Source of the DNA: Paenibacillus chitinolyticus NBRC 15660
GTDB taxonomy: Bacteria > Bacillota > Bacilli > Paenibacillales > NBRC-103111
DNA length: 64,000 nucleotides
NCBI RefSeq assembly: GCF_000739915.1
Contig: NZ_BBJT01000002.1
Span: forward strand, 744,001-808,000
Direction: 5' to 3'
The position numbers and the translations under genes were made by a program. How positions within the stretch are numbered: position 1 is the stretch's first letter; each line of letters opens with the position of its first letter. Below, piece after piece: positions 1-8,655 of this stretch. Under the pieces are notes generated by a model. The model made no database searches, had not been told where the DNA came from, and saw only the letters and a program-made list of their open reading frames with translations.

Positions 1-1
1 C

Positions 2-973
2 GTCCTGATCGCCGGACTATTCTGCCATCTTGTTATCGTCGCCATGTTCTCCTTTCTCAAAAAATACCCGGGCAAGGATCTCTACGGTATTCAGAAAGAA
101 GCTTTCGGAAAATGGCTGGGCGGCGTAATGAGTTTTATTTATGCGGCTTACCTGATCCTTATCGCTTTGACGATTCTCCGGAATTATGCGGAAATTGTGC
201 AGACGTGGATTTTTCCGGACATTTCTCCCTGGTTCCTGGCCCTTATGGTTCTTGCCCTCGCGTTGTACGGTGTGCTCGGAGGCATCAGAGTGATTACCGG
301 GATCGGATTAGTAAGCGTTCTGATTATAACCTTAGAGATGCTGCTGTTCTACTATCCCCTGCAATACGCGAATTGGGGATATCTGCTCCCCGTCATGAAT
401 CATTCTCCGTTGGAACTTCTGAAAGGAACGGAAGAGATCTCCTTCTCGGTTGTCGGTTTTGAACTGCTGATGTTTGTTTTTCCTTTTATACGGGATACAA
501 ACAAAGCGCCGAAATACGCACATTTCGCCATTCTGTTTACTACGGGTACTTATCTCATTTACATGTTTACGGCGCTTGTCTATTTCAGCGGAGGACAGCT
601 TATCCACACCATTTGGCCGACTTTGACTCTGCTGAAAATCGTGGAATTTCCCTTTATCGAGCGCGTCGAATATATTACGGTTTCGCTCTATCTCATCGGA
701 ATTCTGCCGAACGTGATGCTGTATATATGGTCGGCCTCCCGCGGTATTCCGAAGATGAGCCCGCTGAAGGAAAAAGCGGCCCTTTACCTCGTCGTCGGTT
801 TTTTGTTTGTGATTTGCACGTTTTTCAGCAGCAGACTTGAAATTAAGCGGCTGAACGAAATAGCCGGTCAAATAAGCATATACATGGCTTTTGTGTATCC
901 GCTCCTGCTGAGCATGCTCTTGTTCTTCAAAAGACGGGTCTCACAGCCCAGGAACGGAGGTGATTCCCGTTGA
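2..973 (+). CDS. Spore germination permease, GerB family (5' partial)
   Basis: Integral membrane subunit of a GerA-type germinant receptor in the spore inner membrane, of the amino acid permease-like GerB/GRKB family. The frame is open back to base 2, so the gene starts left of the window. The internal ATG at 44 is not a start, because the residues before it (ending HLVIVA) continue a membrane segment. The Pro-Gly-Lys-Asp-Leu-Tyr motif after the first visible helix is typical of the family. At least seven further hydrophobic segments follow, and the protein ends in a basic tail. The stop overlaps the TTG start of the GerC-type gene, so the two are translationally coupled. A GerA-type gene is expected just upstream. 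Family confident; germinant unknown. Confidence 0.93.
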   Translation, partial: VLIAGLFCHLVIVAMFSFLKKYPGKDLYGIQKEAFGKWLGGVMSFIYAAYLILIALTILRNYAEIVQTWIFPDISPWFLALMVLALALYGVLGGIRVITGIGLVSVLIITLEMLLFYYPLQYANWGYLLPVMNHSPLELLKGTEEISFSVVGFELLMFVFPFIRDTNKAPKYAHFAILFTTGTYLIYMFTALVYFSGGQLIHTIWPTLTLLKIVEFPFIERVEYITVSLYLIGILPNVMLYIWSASRGIPKMSPLKEKAALYLVVGFLFVICTFFSSRLEIKRLNEIAGQISIYMAFVYPLLLSMLLFFKRRVSQPRNGGDSR

Positions 974-2103
974 AAATTCGCCGGCTTTGCCTGCTGGCCC
1001 TTGTGACGGTTCTGGCTGCGACGGGATGTGTGGAGCGGCGGATTTTCGAAAGACTCGGTCTCGTGGTGGCGCTGGGTTACGACAAAGGCCAAGGCAGCAT
1101 CCTCAGCGGCACATCCGTCATGTATACCCTGGATAAAGAATCCGGTCACCGGGCTACGATTCTGGCCAACCAGGCTAATACGACCAAAAAACTGCGGGAG
1201 GACCAAAACCGCAAATCATCCAAAAAGCTGATGCTGGGCCAACTGCGCGTCGTATTATACGAGGAAGCGATCGCCCGCGACGGGCTGATCGATCTCATCG
1301 ATTCCCTGATCCGCGATCCTTCCATCGGCACAAAAATATATTTGGGCGTCAGCACCGAGAAAAGTGCCGATCTTCTCCAGTATCCGTACCGGGACATCCG
1401 TAATATCGGAACGTATCTTTACGATACGATCAAGCAGAATGTGCTGGAAGGACAGATTATTTCACCTACGCTTCATGAATTTCTGCGAGATTATTATTCC
1501 GCCGGCAAAGATCCCGTTCTTCCCGTTTTTGTCCGCAAGGGGGAAACGATCGCGACCGCAAAGACGGCCCTGTTCCAATCCGACAAAATGGTCGGGATGC
1601 TGTCCAGCAGCGACGCCGCTTATCTGAAGCTGATCCGCAACCGGTTCAAGGCCGGCACCTTCGAACTTAAGCTCGACAAGAAGAAGCTGGAGCCTTATTT
1701 GAACGAAAATAACGCGGACCGGCGGGAGCATATTCATGTGGTCGTCCGGATTGTCGGTAACAAGCAGAAAATCCGCCTGACGGACCGGGAAAAACCCGCT
1801 TTCGACCTGAACATGAAGCTGAAGTTTGCTCTCGAGGAGATTTCCGCCGAAATAAATTTAACCGAGCCCCAGGTGACGCGCACGATAGAGAAGCTCGTAA
1901 CCGACGAATTCACGAAGAAAATGGAAAGCGTGCTCGCCAAAATGACGGATTTAAAAACAGATCCCGTCGGCTTCGGGGAGATTTACCGCCAGTCGCTTCG
2001 CGGAGGCAGTTTGACGAAAAGCGATTGGTACGACAAAATGTCCTCCATGTCCGTCGATGTCCATTTGAACATGGAGCTGCTCCGCACAGGCGTTGTGGAA
2101 TAG
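970..2103 (+). CDS. Germinant receptor lipoprotein, GerC (Ger(x)C) family
   Basis: Lipoprotein subunit of a GerA-type germinant receptor. The TTG start at 970 overlaps the upstream gerB stop (TTGA), with GGAGGTG just before it. A signal peptide ends in a lipobox (LAATGC), placing the diacylglyceryl-Cys at about residue 20. The 377-aa length is normal. Family features include the RLGLVVALGYDKG block after the lipobox and a C-terminal all-helix region containing EINLTEPQVTRTIEKLV. It is the last gene of its operon, followed by a strong hairpin at 2160-2191. The order B then C differs from the second ger operon at 32-36 kb (A-C-small-B). Confidence 0.93.
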   Translation: MKIRRLCLLALVTVLAATGCVERRIFERLGLVVALGYDKGQGSILSGTSVMYTLDKESGHRATILANQANTTKKLREDQNRKSSKKLMLGQLRVVLYEEAIARDGLIDLIDSLIRDPSIGTKIYLGVSTEKSADLLQYPYRDIRNIGTYLYDTIKQNVLEGQIISPTLHEFLRDYYSAGKDPVLPVFVRKGETIATAKTALFQSDKMVGMLSSSDAAYLKLIRNRFKAGTFELKLDKKKLEPYLNENNADRREHIHVVVRIVGNKQKIRLTDREKPAFDLNMKLKFALEEISAEINLTEPQVTRTIEKLVTDEFTKKMESVLAKMTDLKTDPVGFGEIYRQSLRGGSLTKSDWYDKMSSMSVDVHLNMELLRTGVVE

Positions 2104-2159
2104 TACAGCCGCCGGATGCGCTTACCTGTCAGATCGCGCCTTGTAATTTCGCTGCTAAA

Positions 2160-2191
2160 ACAAAGAGAACGCCGGTTGGCGTTCTCTTTGT
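2160..2191. terminator. Bidirectional rho-independent terminator
   Basis: Perfect 14-bp stem (ACAAAGAGAACGCC against its complement) with a GGTT loop. It lies between the convergent gerC-type gene and the cell-wall-binding-repeat lipoprotein gene and can serve both. Confidence 0.85.
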
Positions 2192-2217
2192 CGTTTAATG
2201 CGGACGGACGGTTTCCG

Positions 2218-3591
2218 TTAATGGCCTGCATGAGACATGCCTGACATGTCGGTCTTACCGGGACCGGAAGCGGAACCGGAGCCCGTTCCGGCTGTGCCGC
2301 CGGTGCCGGAATTTTTGCCGGCATCGCCGCCGGCCGTCCCTGACTGGTCACCGGCCGCCGGCATACCGGACATGCCGCCGTGGCCCCCGTGTCCTCCGCC
2401 TGTCTTGGAGACGATTTCGAGCATCGAGTCGATCTCGCCCTGGCCCGAAGCCGAAATCGAACGCTCGTCTCCCGTAAGCCACGCGTGGTTGAACGGGCCC
2501 TCCACGGGAGACTTGTCATACTTCGGCTGCACGGCCATCAGGTACGCCATGACGGAATCCGGCAGCTTGTCCTTCTCCGTCCAGATGAGGGGCGCGTGCT
2601 TGCCGAGATGCGAGAACGGGGCGGAAGCCAGGGCCAGATCCGGATTCTCCTTGCTGATCAGCGAGAAGTTATGGCCCGGCGTCGTGATTCCCCAGCCGAA
2701 TCCCGTTGCGGGGTCCTTGTACTTGGCGAACGCGATGCTGTTCTCGACGGGGTCTTTACCCGCTATCCGTACGACTTTGCCGTATTCGCCGAGCTGTTTC
2801 TCGACGGCTGCGGAAATGACGGAGTCCGGGCCGAGCAGGTAGATGTTCGCCTTGCCGTCCCGCGTTTTTAACGCGTCAATCGTCTCTTGGGGAACCTTAT
2901 CCTTGCTCACGTAGAGCAGAGGCTCGGGCATATGGGAGATCCAGTTGACGGCCGGCATCGTGTATTCCTTGCTCTCGCTGGAACCTACGATAACGGAAGG
3001 CGGATTCTCCTTCGCTACCTTCGCGTAATAGGCATCTATCGCTTTTGCCGCCGCGGCGGGATTGTCCGCCGGGATCTTGTCCGTTTTCAGGCCCAATTCC
3101 TTGGCCTGTTTTTCCACTTTAGGGTCCAGATTCCCGACGAGAATGGCCTGCACGCCCTGGTTGGATTCGACTCCGGCCGGTTGCAGACGTTTCAGTTCCC
3201 GCACGGTTACATCCGGAATACCGTCCTTGTTAACGAAAAGAACCGGTCCGTTATTCGGATGATGAATCAGATCGGCGCTCGCGAGGGCGGTCTGCCATTC
3301 CTCGGGATTGACGAGCACGACGCCTCCCGGGCGGTTGTCGTCGCTTGTGGCCATCCACAGCGTATGCGAGGTGAGTACCGCCGCCTCGTAAGGATCGCTC
3401 GAATTGATGCGCGTCGTGTTCTTGGACGCGATCCAGGGTGCCTTCGAATCTGCTTCCCCGCTGCCCGCCGCCGTTGCAGGCTGAGTCGCCGCCGCTCCAC
3501 CGGCTGTATTTTTGGACGGATCGTTCAAGCAGCCCGTAAGAGCCAGCGATGCGGTCAAGGTGATCAACCCGACTCCTATCCATTTTTTCAT
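2218..3591 (-). CDS. Cell wall-binding repeat 2 lipoprotein with His/Met-rich tail
   Basis: Predicted surface lipoprotein of 457 aa. The signal peptide ends in a lipobox (LALTGC, Cys about 21). Two or more CW_binding_2-like units (PF04122 type) are visible: one begins RINSSDPYEAA at about 60 and another RIAGKDPVENS in the second half, with the family's 'PVLFVNKDGIPD' and 'APLIWTEKDKLPD' style strands. The last 65 residues are low-complexity Gly/Ser/Thr with clustered His and Met (GGHGGHGGMSGM and a final MSGMSHAGH), which resembles copper or other soft-metal binding tails; that role is inference. GAAGGAGG precedes the ATG. It follows the two-component genes on the same strand after a 115-bp gap holding a TGTAG direct repeat also found upstream of the regulator gene, so it is probably the system's target. 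Confidence 0.82.
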   Translation of the reverse strand: MKKWIGVGLITLTASLALTGCLNDPSKNTAGGAAATQPATAAGSGEADSKAPWIASKNTTRINSSDPYEAAVLTSHTLWMATSDDNRPGGVVLVNPEEWQTALASADLIHHPNNGPVLFVNKDGIPDVTVRELKRLQPAGVESNQGVQAILVGNLDPKVEKQAKELGLKTDKIPADNPAAAAKAIDAYYAKVAKENPPSVIVGSSESKEYTMPAVNWISHMPEPLLYVSKDKVPQETIDALKTRDGKANIYLLGPDSVISAAVEKQLGEYGKVVRIAGKDPVENSIAFAKYKDPATGFGWGITTPGHNFSLISKENPDLALASAPFSHLGKHAPLIWTEKDKLPDSVMAYLMAVQPKYDKSPVEGPFNHAWLTGDERSISASGQGEIDSMLEIVSKTGGGHGGHGGMSGMPAAGDQSGTAGGDAGKNSGTGGTAGTGSGSASGPGKTDMSGMSHAGH

Positions 3592-3655
3592 TTGACGGAT
3601 GCCTCCTTCACAAAAGTTCTCAATTGGTTCTATTGATCAGTGTACCCATCTATTA

Positions 3656-3675
3656 TGTAGAACCTGTGTAGGTGG
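3656..3675 (-). promoter_or_regulatory. Putative response-regulator operator (TGTAG direct repeat)
   Basis: Read on the + strand, TGTAG occurs at 3656-3660 and 3667-3671, an 11-bp period, extending to a TGTAGAA..TGTAG.TGG pattern. The same pattern is at 5602-5621 ahead of the regulator gene. Tandem repeats one helical turn apart are the usual OmpR/PhoB binding arrangement. It lies just upstream of the lipoprotein gene at 2218-3591. Confidence 0.6.
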
Positions 3676-3706
3676 AGCTCCGTCAAACATTTATTTTTTT
3701 AATCCG

Positions 3707-4837
3707 TTACTCGTCTCCGGAATCCGTCTCCCGCAAAATCTGCGTCTTTATTGCCGCGGGCGGCGGCTGCGCTGCGGAAAGGACGATCAGGAAAACCGCG
3801 CCCCCTTCATTGGCCGCCGAAATCCGGCCTCCGTGCGCCTGCACCAGCTTGCTGACGATGGCAAGCCCGAGCCCGCTGCCCCCGGACCTGCGGTTGCGCG
3901 ACTTGTCGCCGCGGTAAAAGCGCTCGAAAATATACGGCAGATCGTTTTCCCTTATACCCGGGCCGGTATCTTTGACGGTAATGAGCACCTTATCTCCCGC
4001 ACGCCTGCCTTTTAGCGCCACTTCCCCGTCAGGAGACGTATAGGTCAAGGCGTTGCCGAGCAAATTGACCAGAATTTGCGTGAGTCGGTCGGGGTCGGCA
4101 TCGAGGTATACGTTTCGGGGAGCGTCGACCGTGAAACGGATCCGTTTTTCCAGGAAAGCGGCAGACATGAATGCCTTGACCTTCTCCATCACGGTGTCCA
4201 GCGGCACCTTCGTCCGGGTGAGCCGGAATACCGGCGAGTCCAGCTCATTGAGCTCTTCCAGCTCGTTAATGAGATCGGCCAGACGGACGATCTCTTCGTA
4301 ACATGAATGGATGCGCTCCGGTGTCGGCTCCCAGATGCCGTCCTCCAGCGCCCTCATGTGGCTTTTCAGAGTCGCCAGAGGCGTGCGGAGCTCATGGGCG
4401 ATATCCTCGGTCATCGTCACGCGGATCTTCTCCAGCCTTTGCAATTGCTCCGCCAGCTCGTTTATGGACCGCCCAAGCTCCGCCAGCTCGTCGTCTCCGC
4501 CCACGGCGGTCCGGCTGTCCAGCTGGCCTCCGGTCATTTTCTCGGCCACGGCCTTCATTTCCACGAGAGGAGCCGAAACCCGCCTCGCTACGAAGTAACC
4601 CATGCAGGCGGCCAGCATGATCGAACCGAGGAACGTCCAGAGCACCGACTGCATGATGGCCTGTTCCAGGTGCGTATTAAGCCGAGGCATATCGTGCATC
4701 GCACCATCGGCCTGATTCATGTACATCGTGATATGATAATGCGTGCTTATCAGAATGGTCGCCGTCGAGATGATCAGAATTCCCGTAGCCATCGCAACGA
4801 TCATGACAGCAAGCCGGACATGCAGCTTTTTCTTCAT
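3707..4837 (-). CDS. Two-component sensor histidine kinase
   Basis: Membrane sensor kinase of 376 aa. Order: TM1 about 7-31, a short extracellular loop of about 30 residues with several Met and His (MYMNQADGAMHDM), TM2 about 63-84, HAMP about 85-137, HisKA with phospho-acceptor His148 in AHELRTPL, then HATPase_c with the N box (NLLGNALTYT), G1 (DTGPGI) and G2 (GSGLGLAI). The ATG overlaps the 3' end of the regulator gene by 4 bp (ATGA), so the pair is coupled. The loop is too small for a separate sensor domain, so the signal may be sensed at the membrane. With the His/Met-rich lipoprotein downstream, a metal or envelope signal is possible but unproven. Confidence 0.93.
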   Translation of the reverse strand: MKKKLHVRLAVMIVAMATGILIISTATILISTHYHITMYMNQADGAMHDMPRLNTHLEQAIMQSVLWTFLGSIMLAACMGYFVARRVSAPLVEMKAVAEKMTGGQLDSRTAVGGDDELAELGRSINELAEQLQRLEKIRVTMTEDIAHELRTPLATLKSHMRALEDGIWEPTPERIHSCYEEIVRLADLINELEELNELDSPVFRLTRTKVPLDTVMEKVKAFMSAAFLEKRIRFTVDAPRNVYLDADPDRLTQILVNLLGNALTYTSPDGEVALKGRRAGDKVLITVKDTGPGIRENDLPYIFERFYRGDKSRNRRSGGSGLGLAIVSKLVQAHGGRISAANEGGAVFLIVLSAAQPPPAAIKTQILRETDSGDE

Positions 4838-5526
4838 TTAAGCTCACCGGAGAAACGGTATCCCGCTCCGTAAACCGTCTGGATATAGACGGGATTTTTC
4901 GGATCCTTTTCGATTTTCTGACGGATGTTCTTCACATGCTGATCAATGGTCCGGACGTCCCCGTCGTAGGCGAAACCCATAATTTTATCGACAAGTTCGT
5001 CCCGCGTAAAGCTTCTTTTGGGATAACGCGCAAGCGCTATCAGAAGTTTGTACTCGATAGGCGTCAGACTAGCCCGTTCCCCTTGGCAAAAAACAACCTG
5101 CCTCAATGAGTCGATCTCCAGATGCCCGTTCCGAAAAGAAACGCGGTCCGCCAGCAGTTGGCTGTCGTCCGAACGCCGCAGAACGGCTCTCACACGTGCC
5201 ACAAGCTCCCTCGGATCGAACGGCTTCGTCAAGTAATCGTCGGCTCCGAGCGACAGACCGTGAATCTGATTCGTCTTGGAAACTTTGGCCGTGAGCATCA
5301 GAACCGGTACCGCATCGGACCGCCGGATTTCCCTGCATACCTGTTCCCCGTCCATATCCGGCAGCATCAAATCCAGAACGAGCAGGTCGACGCCTCCCTG
5401 CCGGACCGTTCGCAGCGCTTCTTGGCCGCTGCCCGCTTCGGCGGTACGAAAGCCTTCTTTTTGCAGATAAGACACGATAACTTCCCTGATTTTGTCTTCG
5501 TCATCCACGACCAGAATATTTTTCAG
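4834..5526 (-). CDS. Two-component response regulator, OmpR family (probable CTG start)
   Basis: DNA-binding response regulator of about 230 aa with an N-terminal REC domain and a C-terminal winged helix. The acidic pair DDE follows beta-1, the phospho-acceptor Asp is in LVLDLMLPD (about residue 52), and the conserved Lys is in YLTKPFD. The C-terminus has the Trans_reg_C signature LTPIEYKLL and ends YGAGYRF. The start is unusual. The first ordinary start in frame is GTG at 5508, which would remove beta-1. A CTG at 5526 gives the standard LKNILVVDDE N-terminus and sits 8 nt after a G-rich Shine-Dalgarno (GGGGGGAA), so I chose it. A TGTAG direct repeat upstream (5602-5621) suggests autoregulation. 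Confidence 0.9.
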   Translation of the reverse strand: MKNILVVDDEDKIREVIVSYLQKEGFRTAEAGSGQEALRTVRQGGVDLLVLDLMLPDMDGEQVCREIRRSDAVPVLMLTAKVSKTNQIHGLSLGADDYLTKPFDPRELVARVRAVLRRSDDSQLLADRVSFRNGHLEIDSLRQVVFCQGERASLTPIEYKLLIALARYPKRSFTRDELVDKIMGFAYDGDVRTIDQHVKNIRQKIEKDPKNPVYIQTVYGAGYRFSGELK

Positions 5527-5912
5527 GGCAGATTCCCCCCTTTACTTGGCATTGCCGGATTAGGGTCCGGTCGAACCCTATTTTACTTTACCCGAACAAT
5601 ATGTAGAAACGATGTAGATGGTCCATGAAAAATAGCGGATAGGCCTGCATCAAGCAGTCCCTATACGATTATAAACCCGTGTTTAAAGAGTTGCGAATCT
5701 AAGAAACGGCCGGGCGGACTCTTTGTGAAGACTTCAACAAGCAAGCCGATCGGATGAATACAAAATGACTCTTCGACAACCGGTCTATGACCCGCCGCTG
5801 AACAAGAAAAATAGGAGATAATAATTTTCTTTTTATAGTAATAAAAAGATATATTCTACCAATTACTCGATAACTATGATAGACTATATTTACCAACTTT
5901 GGAGGTGTTATT
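5527..5912. other. Intergenic region, divergent promoters
   Basis: This 386-bp gap separates the divergent regulator gene and the small secreted protein gene. It holds the TGTAG direct repeat at 5602-5621. The right half is AT-rich and ends in TTGGAGGTG, the ribosome binding site of the 5913 gene. I see no convincing gene here; the minus-strand open frame from 5959 runs antisense into the secreted protein gene. Confidence 0.5.
5602..5621 (-). promoter_or_regulatory. Putative autoregulatory operator (TGTAG direct repeat)
   Basis: TGTAG at 5602-5606 and 5613-5617 on the + strand, an 11-bp period, followed by ATGG. It matches the 3656-3675 site at most positions. It is about 75 bp upstream of the regulator start. 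Confidence 0.6.
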
Positions 5913-6278
5913 ATGATAAAGAAGTTTTCTGCCATTCTTTTGACCGGAGTTTTAGCCATGTCTCTTGCAACCTCTGCTTATGCCGCCAATGAAAGTTTAC
6001 AAGTTATTTCAGAGCCGGGGGAAGACAATACGGCTGGATCCATATCCGGTCAAGATAAAGAGGGTAAATTTACTTTTTTCACCACTCAAAGCGGAGGCCT
6101 AAATTACGCGAAAGCGGCCGTTTTATCCAGCTGCGGAGGCGCTCCTATCGATCTGGAAATAAAAGGCGTCGGAAGTATTACAAAAGCAATTAAACTGTCT
6201 AGCTCTTGCACCTACAAAGTGCGTTTATGGAATGAAACAGGCGGAACAGCCAAAGCATTTTTGCGAAATTGGGAGTAG
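5913..6278 (+). CDS. Small secreted protein, unknown family
   Basis: Predicted exported protein of 121 aa. It has a classical Sec signal peptide (MIKKF..., hydrophobic core, SAYA cleavage site at about residue 24), leaving a mature domain of about 97 residues. The mature part is rich in Thr, Ser and Gly and has two Cys (in SSCGG and SSCTY) that could form one disulfide. The alternating pattern suggests a small beta-sandwich. A strong Shine-Dalgarno (GGAGGTG) sits 7 nt before ATG. Base composition is more AT-rich than the neighbouring two-component genes. I do not recognise the family. It stands alone between two oppositely oriented operons. Confidence 0.75.
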   Translation: MIKKFSAILLTGVLAMSLATSAYAANESLQVISEPGEDNTAGSISGQDKEGKFTFFTTQSGGLNYAKAAVLSSCGGAPIDLEIKGVGSITKAIKLSSSCTYKVRLWNETGGTAKAFLRNWE

Positions 6279-6395
6279 TTTAGGACCATTCAGTAAAAAG
6301 CACGTTTGAACGTTTGCAAAAGTCACAACGATAGATTAATTATCCCCCATGGATCTTTATCCCATAGGGGATTTTGTCGTAAATCCCTCAAAAGA

Positions 6396-6420
6396 CAAAA
6401 AAGCCGCAAAGTACGCGGCT
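6396..6420 (-). terminator. Rho-independent terminator
   Basis: Stem AGCCGC/GCGGCT with a 7-nt loop, followed on the minus strand by a run of six T. It ends the lipoprotein operon coming from the right. Confidence 0.75.
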
Positions 6421-6518
6421 CTTCATCTTGAAGTTATTTATTGACCTTCCTGCCGCTGATAAGCTTTGGCCGCTTCGTTCGAAGCAGAACGCCTCCGTCT
6501 GTCAGTGCGGTTGTATCT

Positions 6519-7541
6519 TTACTTAGCGGTTTTCACATCCGGAAATGCGGCGGCGATACGGGCGTCAAGTCCCTTCCAGAAAGCGTCGATGCCGGGTTTG
6601 GGGTCTCCGATGATGCTTTCGCCTTTTTTTCCGGGGCTATAAATAACATCCCGGTTCGCGTTGATAACCGTCAGATACTCTTTCACGATGCCGGCCGTCT
6701 TCGTATCCGGGTTGTTTTTGACTAGTTTCTCATAGCTCCGCTTCACGAGCGGTATGAGCTTCATGCCCGGTTCTTCGATCGCCTCGTAGCGGTAGCCGTG
6801 AATATATTCATGCAGATATTCGCTGTAGAGAGCCATGATTTCTTCCGCTTTCAGCCCCTTCGGGTAGGCGGTCAAAGCCTTCTCCGCGGCCAAGATACGC
6901 TCTCCAAGCTCGTCGCGCGAGATTTTCAGGCTGGCGTCGGAACGGAAAGGCGTCTTGTTTTCAAGCGACTGGATGGCCAGATACGCCTTCAGATCGTCCG
7001 ACACATACGGTGCATACGACTTGTTCAGCGCGTCATAGTCGACTTTCCAGAAATAACTGCCCTCTTTATCGGACAGCTGGAGCTTGGCGGCCGCCTGATT
7101 TTTCAGCCACTGCTTCAGCGTATCGTCGTTCACGATCTTGTTGAAATCCGCGGGATAGCCGATTTCACGCATTTTGTCCGCCGTTCCGGGCTGGCCCATC
7201 ATTTCGGTAAAGCCGGCGTTCAATCCGGGCAGATGCGTATCGTAAAACTTCTGAAGCTCGATAAACATCTGATCGGCCGTCGCTTTATCCGCTTTGGGCA
7301 TGTTCTCGTCGAGGAAGGCCGTGACCTCCCTGGCTTCTTTGGCCTGAGCGATTTTCAGCTGGAGCTTGGCGAGGACATTGTCGCTGGCAGCCGCTCCCGG
7401 GCTCGGTGAAGCCGTCCGGGCGGAGTCCGGTTGTACCGGCTCTTTGACTTGAACATTCTGCTCCCGGGCTCCGCAGCCGGCGAGCAGAGATACGGCCAGC
7501 AAGGTGCAGATCGCCGCTTGTTTGACTAGGTATTCTTTCAA
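6519..7541 (-). CDS. Hypothetical lipoprotein of a two-component operon
   Basis: Predicted membrane-anchored lipoprotein of 340 aa with a lipobox (SLLAGC, Cys about 23). After a short linker the body is almost all alpha-helical, with many Lys, Glu and Ala and no Cys. I recognise no named domain. The TTG at 7541 gives a normal signal peptide (MKEYLVKQ...). The alternative GTG at 7571 adds ten charged residues and has no Shine-Dalgarno. It is the last gene after the beta-propeller lipoprotein (gap about 40 bp), and a terminator follows at 6396-6420. Its position in a sensor-kinase operon suggests an envelope or signal-related role. Confidence 0.8.
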   Translation of the reverse strand: MKEYLVKQAAICTLLAVSLLAGCGAREQNVQVKEPVQPDSARTASPSPGAAASDNVLAKLQLKIAQAKEAREVTAFLDENMPKADKATADQMFIELQKFYDTHLPGLNAGFTEMMGQPGTADKMREIGYPADFNKIVNDDTLKQWLKNQAAAKLQLSDKEGSYFWKVDYDALNKSYAPYVSDDLKAYLAIQSLENKTPFRSDASLKISRDELGERILAAEKALTAYPKGLKAEEIMALYSEYLHEYIHGYRYEAIEEPGMKLIPLVKRSYEKLVKNNPDTKTAGIVKEYLTVINANRDVIYSPGKKGESIIGDPKPGIDAFWKGLDARIAAAFPDVKTAK

Positions 7542-7581
7542 TCTCTCTTCACTCTTTCTGTGTCTGATCACTTATTTCGTC

Positions 7582-8625
7582 TTATTTCAACTGATAGATG
7601 GTCGTGAACATGTTATCCGTGATGTCGCCGGACAGGACTTCACTGACCATGAAGGAAGTACCCGCAGGGCTCCAGTCAATGACGCTTTTTAAATTAGGCT
7701 TATACGAGACGGGGATCATCCGGCCCGAGTCCGCGTTCATCACGTAAAGTCCCGTCATCCCCTGATCGGGGCTGAATACGGAGAAGGCGACCCGGCTTCC
7801 GTCCGGTGACCACGACAACTGCCCCAGGAGACGTCCCCTCGCTGCCGTCTTCTCACTGCCGCCTCGCACGGCATCCGCCAATACGAGCACGCTTTGGTCG
7901 GGCTCGGTCCCGCTGACCAGGGCGATCTGCCTTCCGTCCGGAGACAGCGCGAAGTCGGACACGCCGCTCCGGGTCCAGGCCCGGGCGCCGCCTCCACCCG
8001 TTTCGGTGACGGTCAGCTCCCGTTCGCCGCTCAGGACATACAGCCGGCCGGCTTTGAACACGGCTTTAACGATACCGGACTCCACGTTCTCGTGTTCCAC
8101 GGGTGTCATTTCGCCGTCGATGCCGAATCGGACAAGCCGGCTTTTCTGCTCCGCGAGAACAGCCAGATAGGACTTGTCATCCACCCACGCTCCCGAAAGC
8201 TCCCGGCTCTGGGGCCCGGTCCGGGTAATCCGGCCGCTCTCAAGATTATAAAAATCCGCGGTTCCCTCATACCGGTGATAAACCCAGGCATTCTTCCCGT
8301 CCGGCGCCATCTGCAACCCTGTCGCTCCCTTTATCCCCGTATCGCGTATTTTGTCTCCCGCAAGATTCCGGAACTCCAGAGGAGCGCCAGCCAGGGAAGC
8401 ACCCGAGATGCCGATAAGTTCGCCCTCCGGGCTCCAGCCCATCCCATAGAACTGATCCAGGCGCTGAATTCCCGCCAGCACGGTGTTCACGCCGGTCCCG
8501 GCGGCCGGCGGGTCCACAACAGTTACCGACGGCGAAGGCGAACGGTCGCATCCCGGGGCGGCTGCAAACAGGAACATCATTCCCGCCCATACGGCCAGCC
8601 ACTTACCGATTCTGCTGAGCTTCAG
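7582..8625 (-). CDS. WD40/TolB-like beta-propeller lipoprotein (probable CTG start)
   Basis: Predicted lipoprotein of about 347 aa containing TolB/WD40-like blades, seen as repeated 'WSPEGELIGIS', 'LSPDGRQIALVS', 'WSPDGSRVAFSV' and 'WSPAGTSFMVS' segments. The lipobox is near FAAAPGC. The first ATG in frame (8580) would leave only about ten residues before the Cys and no positive N-region. A CTG at 8625 restores a full signal peptide (LKLSRIGKWLAVWAG...) and lies 8 nt after a perfect AAGGAGG, so I chose it. Its own promoter region carries an AACTTGT direct repeat (8688-8705), so the two lipoprotein genes are likely targets of the adjacent two-component system. Confidence 0.83.
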   Translation of the reverse strand: MKLSRIGKWLAVWAGMMFLFAAAPGCDRSPSPSVTVVDPPAAGTGVNTVLAGIQRLDQFYGMGWSPEGELIGISGASLAGAPLEFRNLAGDKIRDTGIKGATGLQMAPDGKNAWVYHRYEGTADFYNLESGRITRTGPQSRELSGAWVDDKSYLAVLAEQKSRLVRFGIDGEMTPVEHENVESGIVKAVFKAGRLYVLSGERELTVTETGGGGARAWTRSGVSDFALSPDGRQIALVSGTEPDQSVLVLADAVRGGSEKTAARGRLLGQLSWSPDGSRVAFSVFSPDQGMTGLYVMNADSGRMIPVSYKPNLKSVIDWSPAGTSFMVSEVLSGDITDNMFTTIYQLK

Positions 8626-8655
8626 AACGATGTCCTCCTTTCAAGCTCTACCTGA

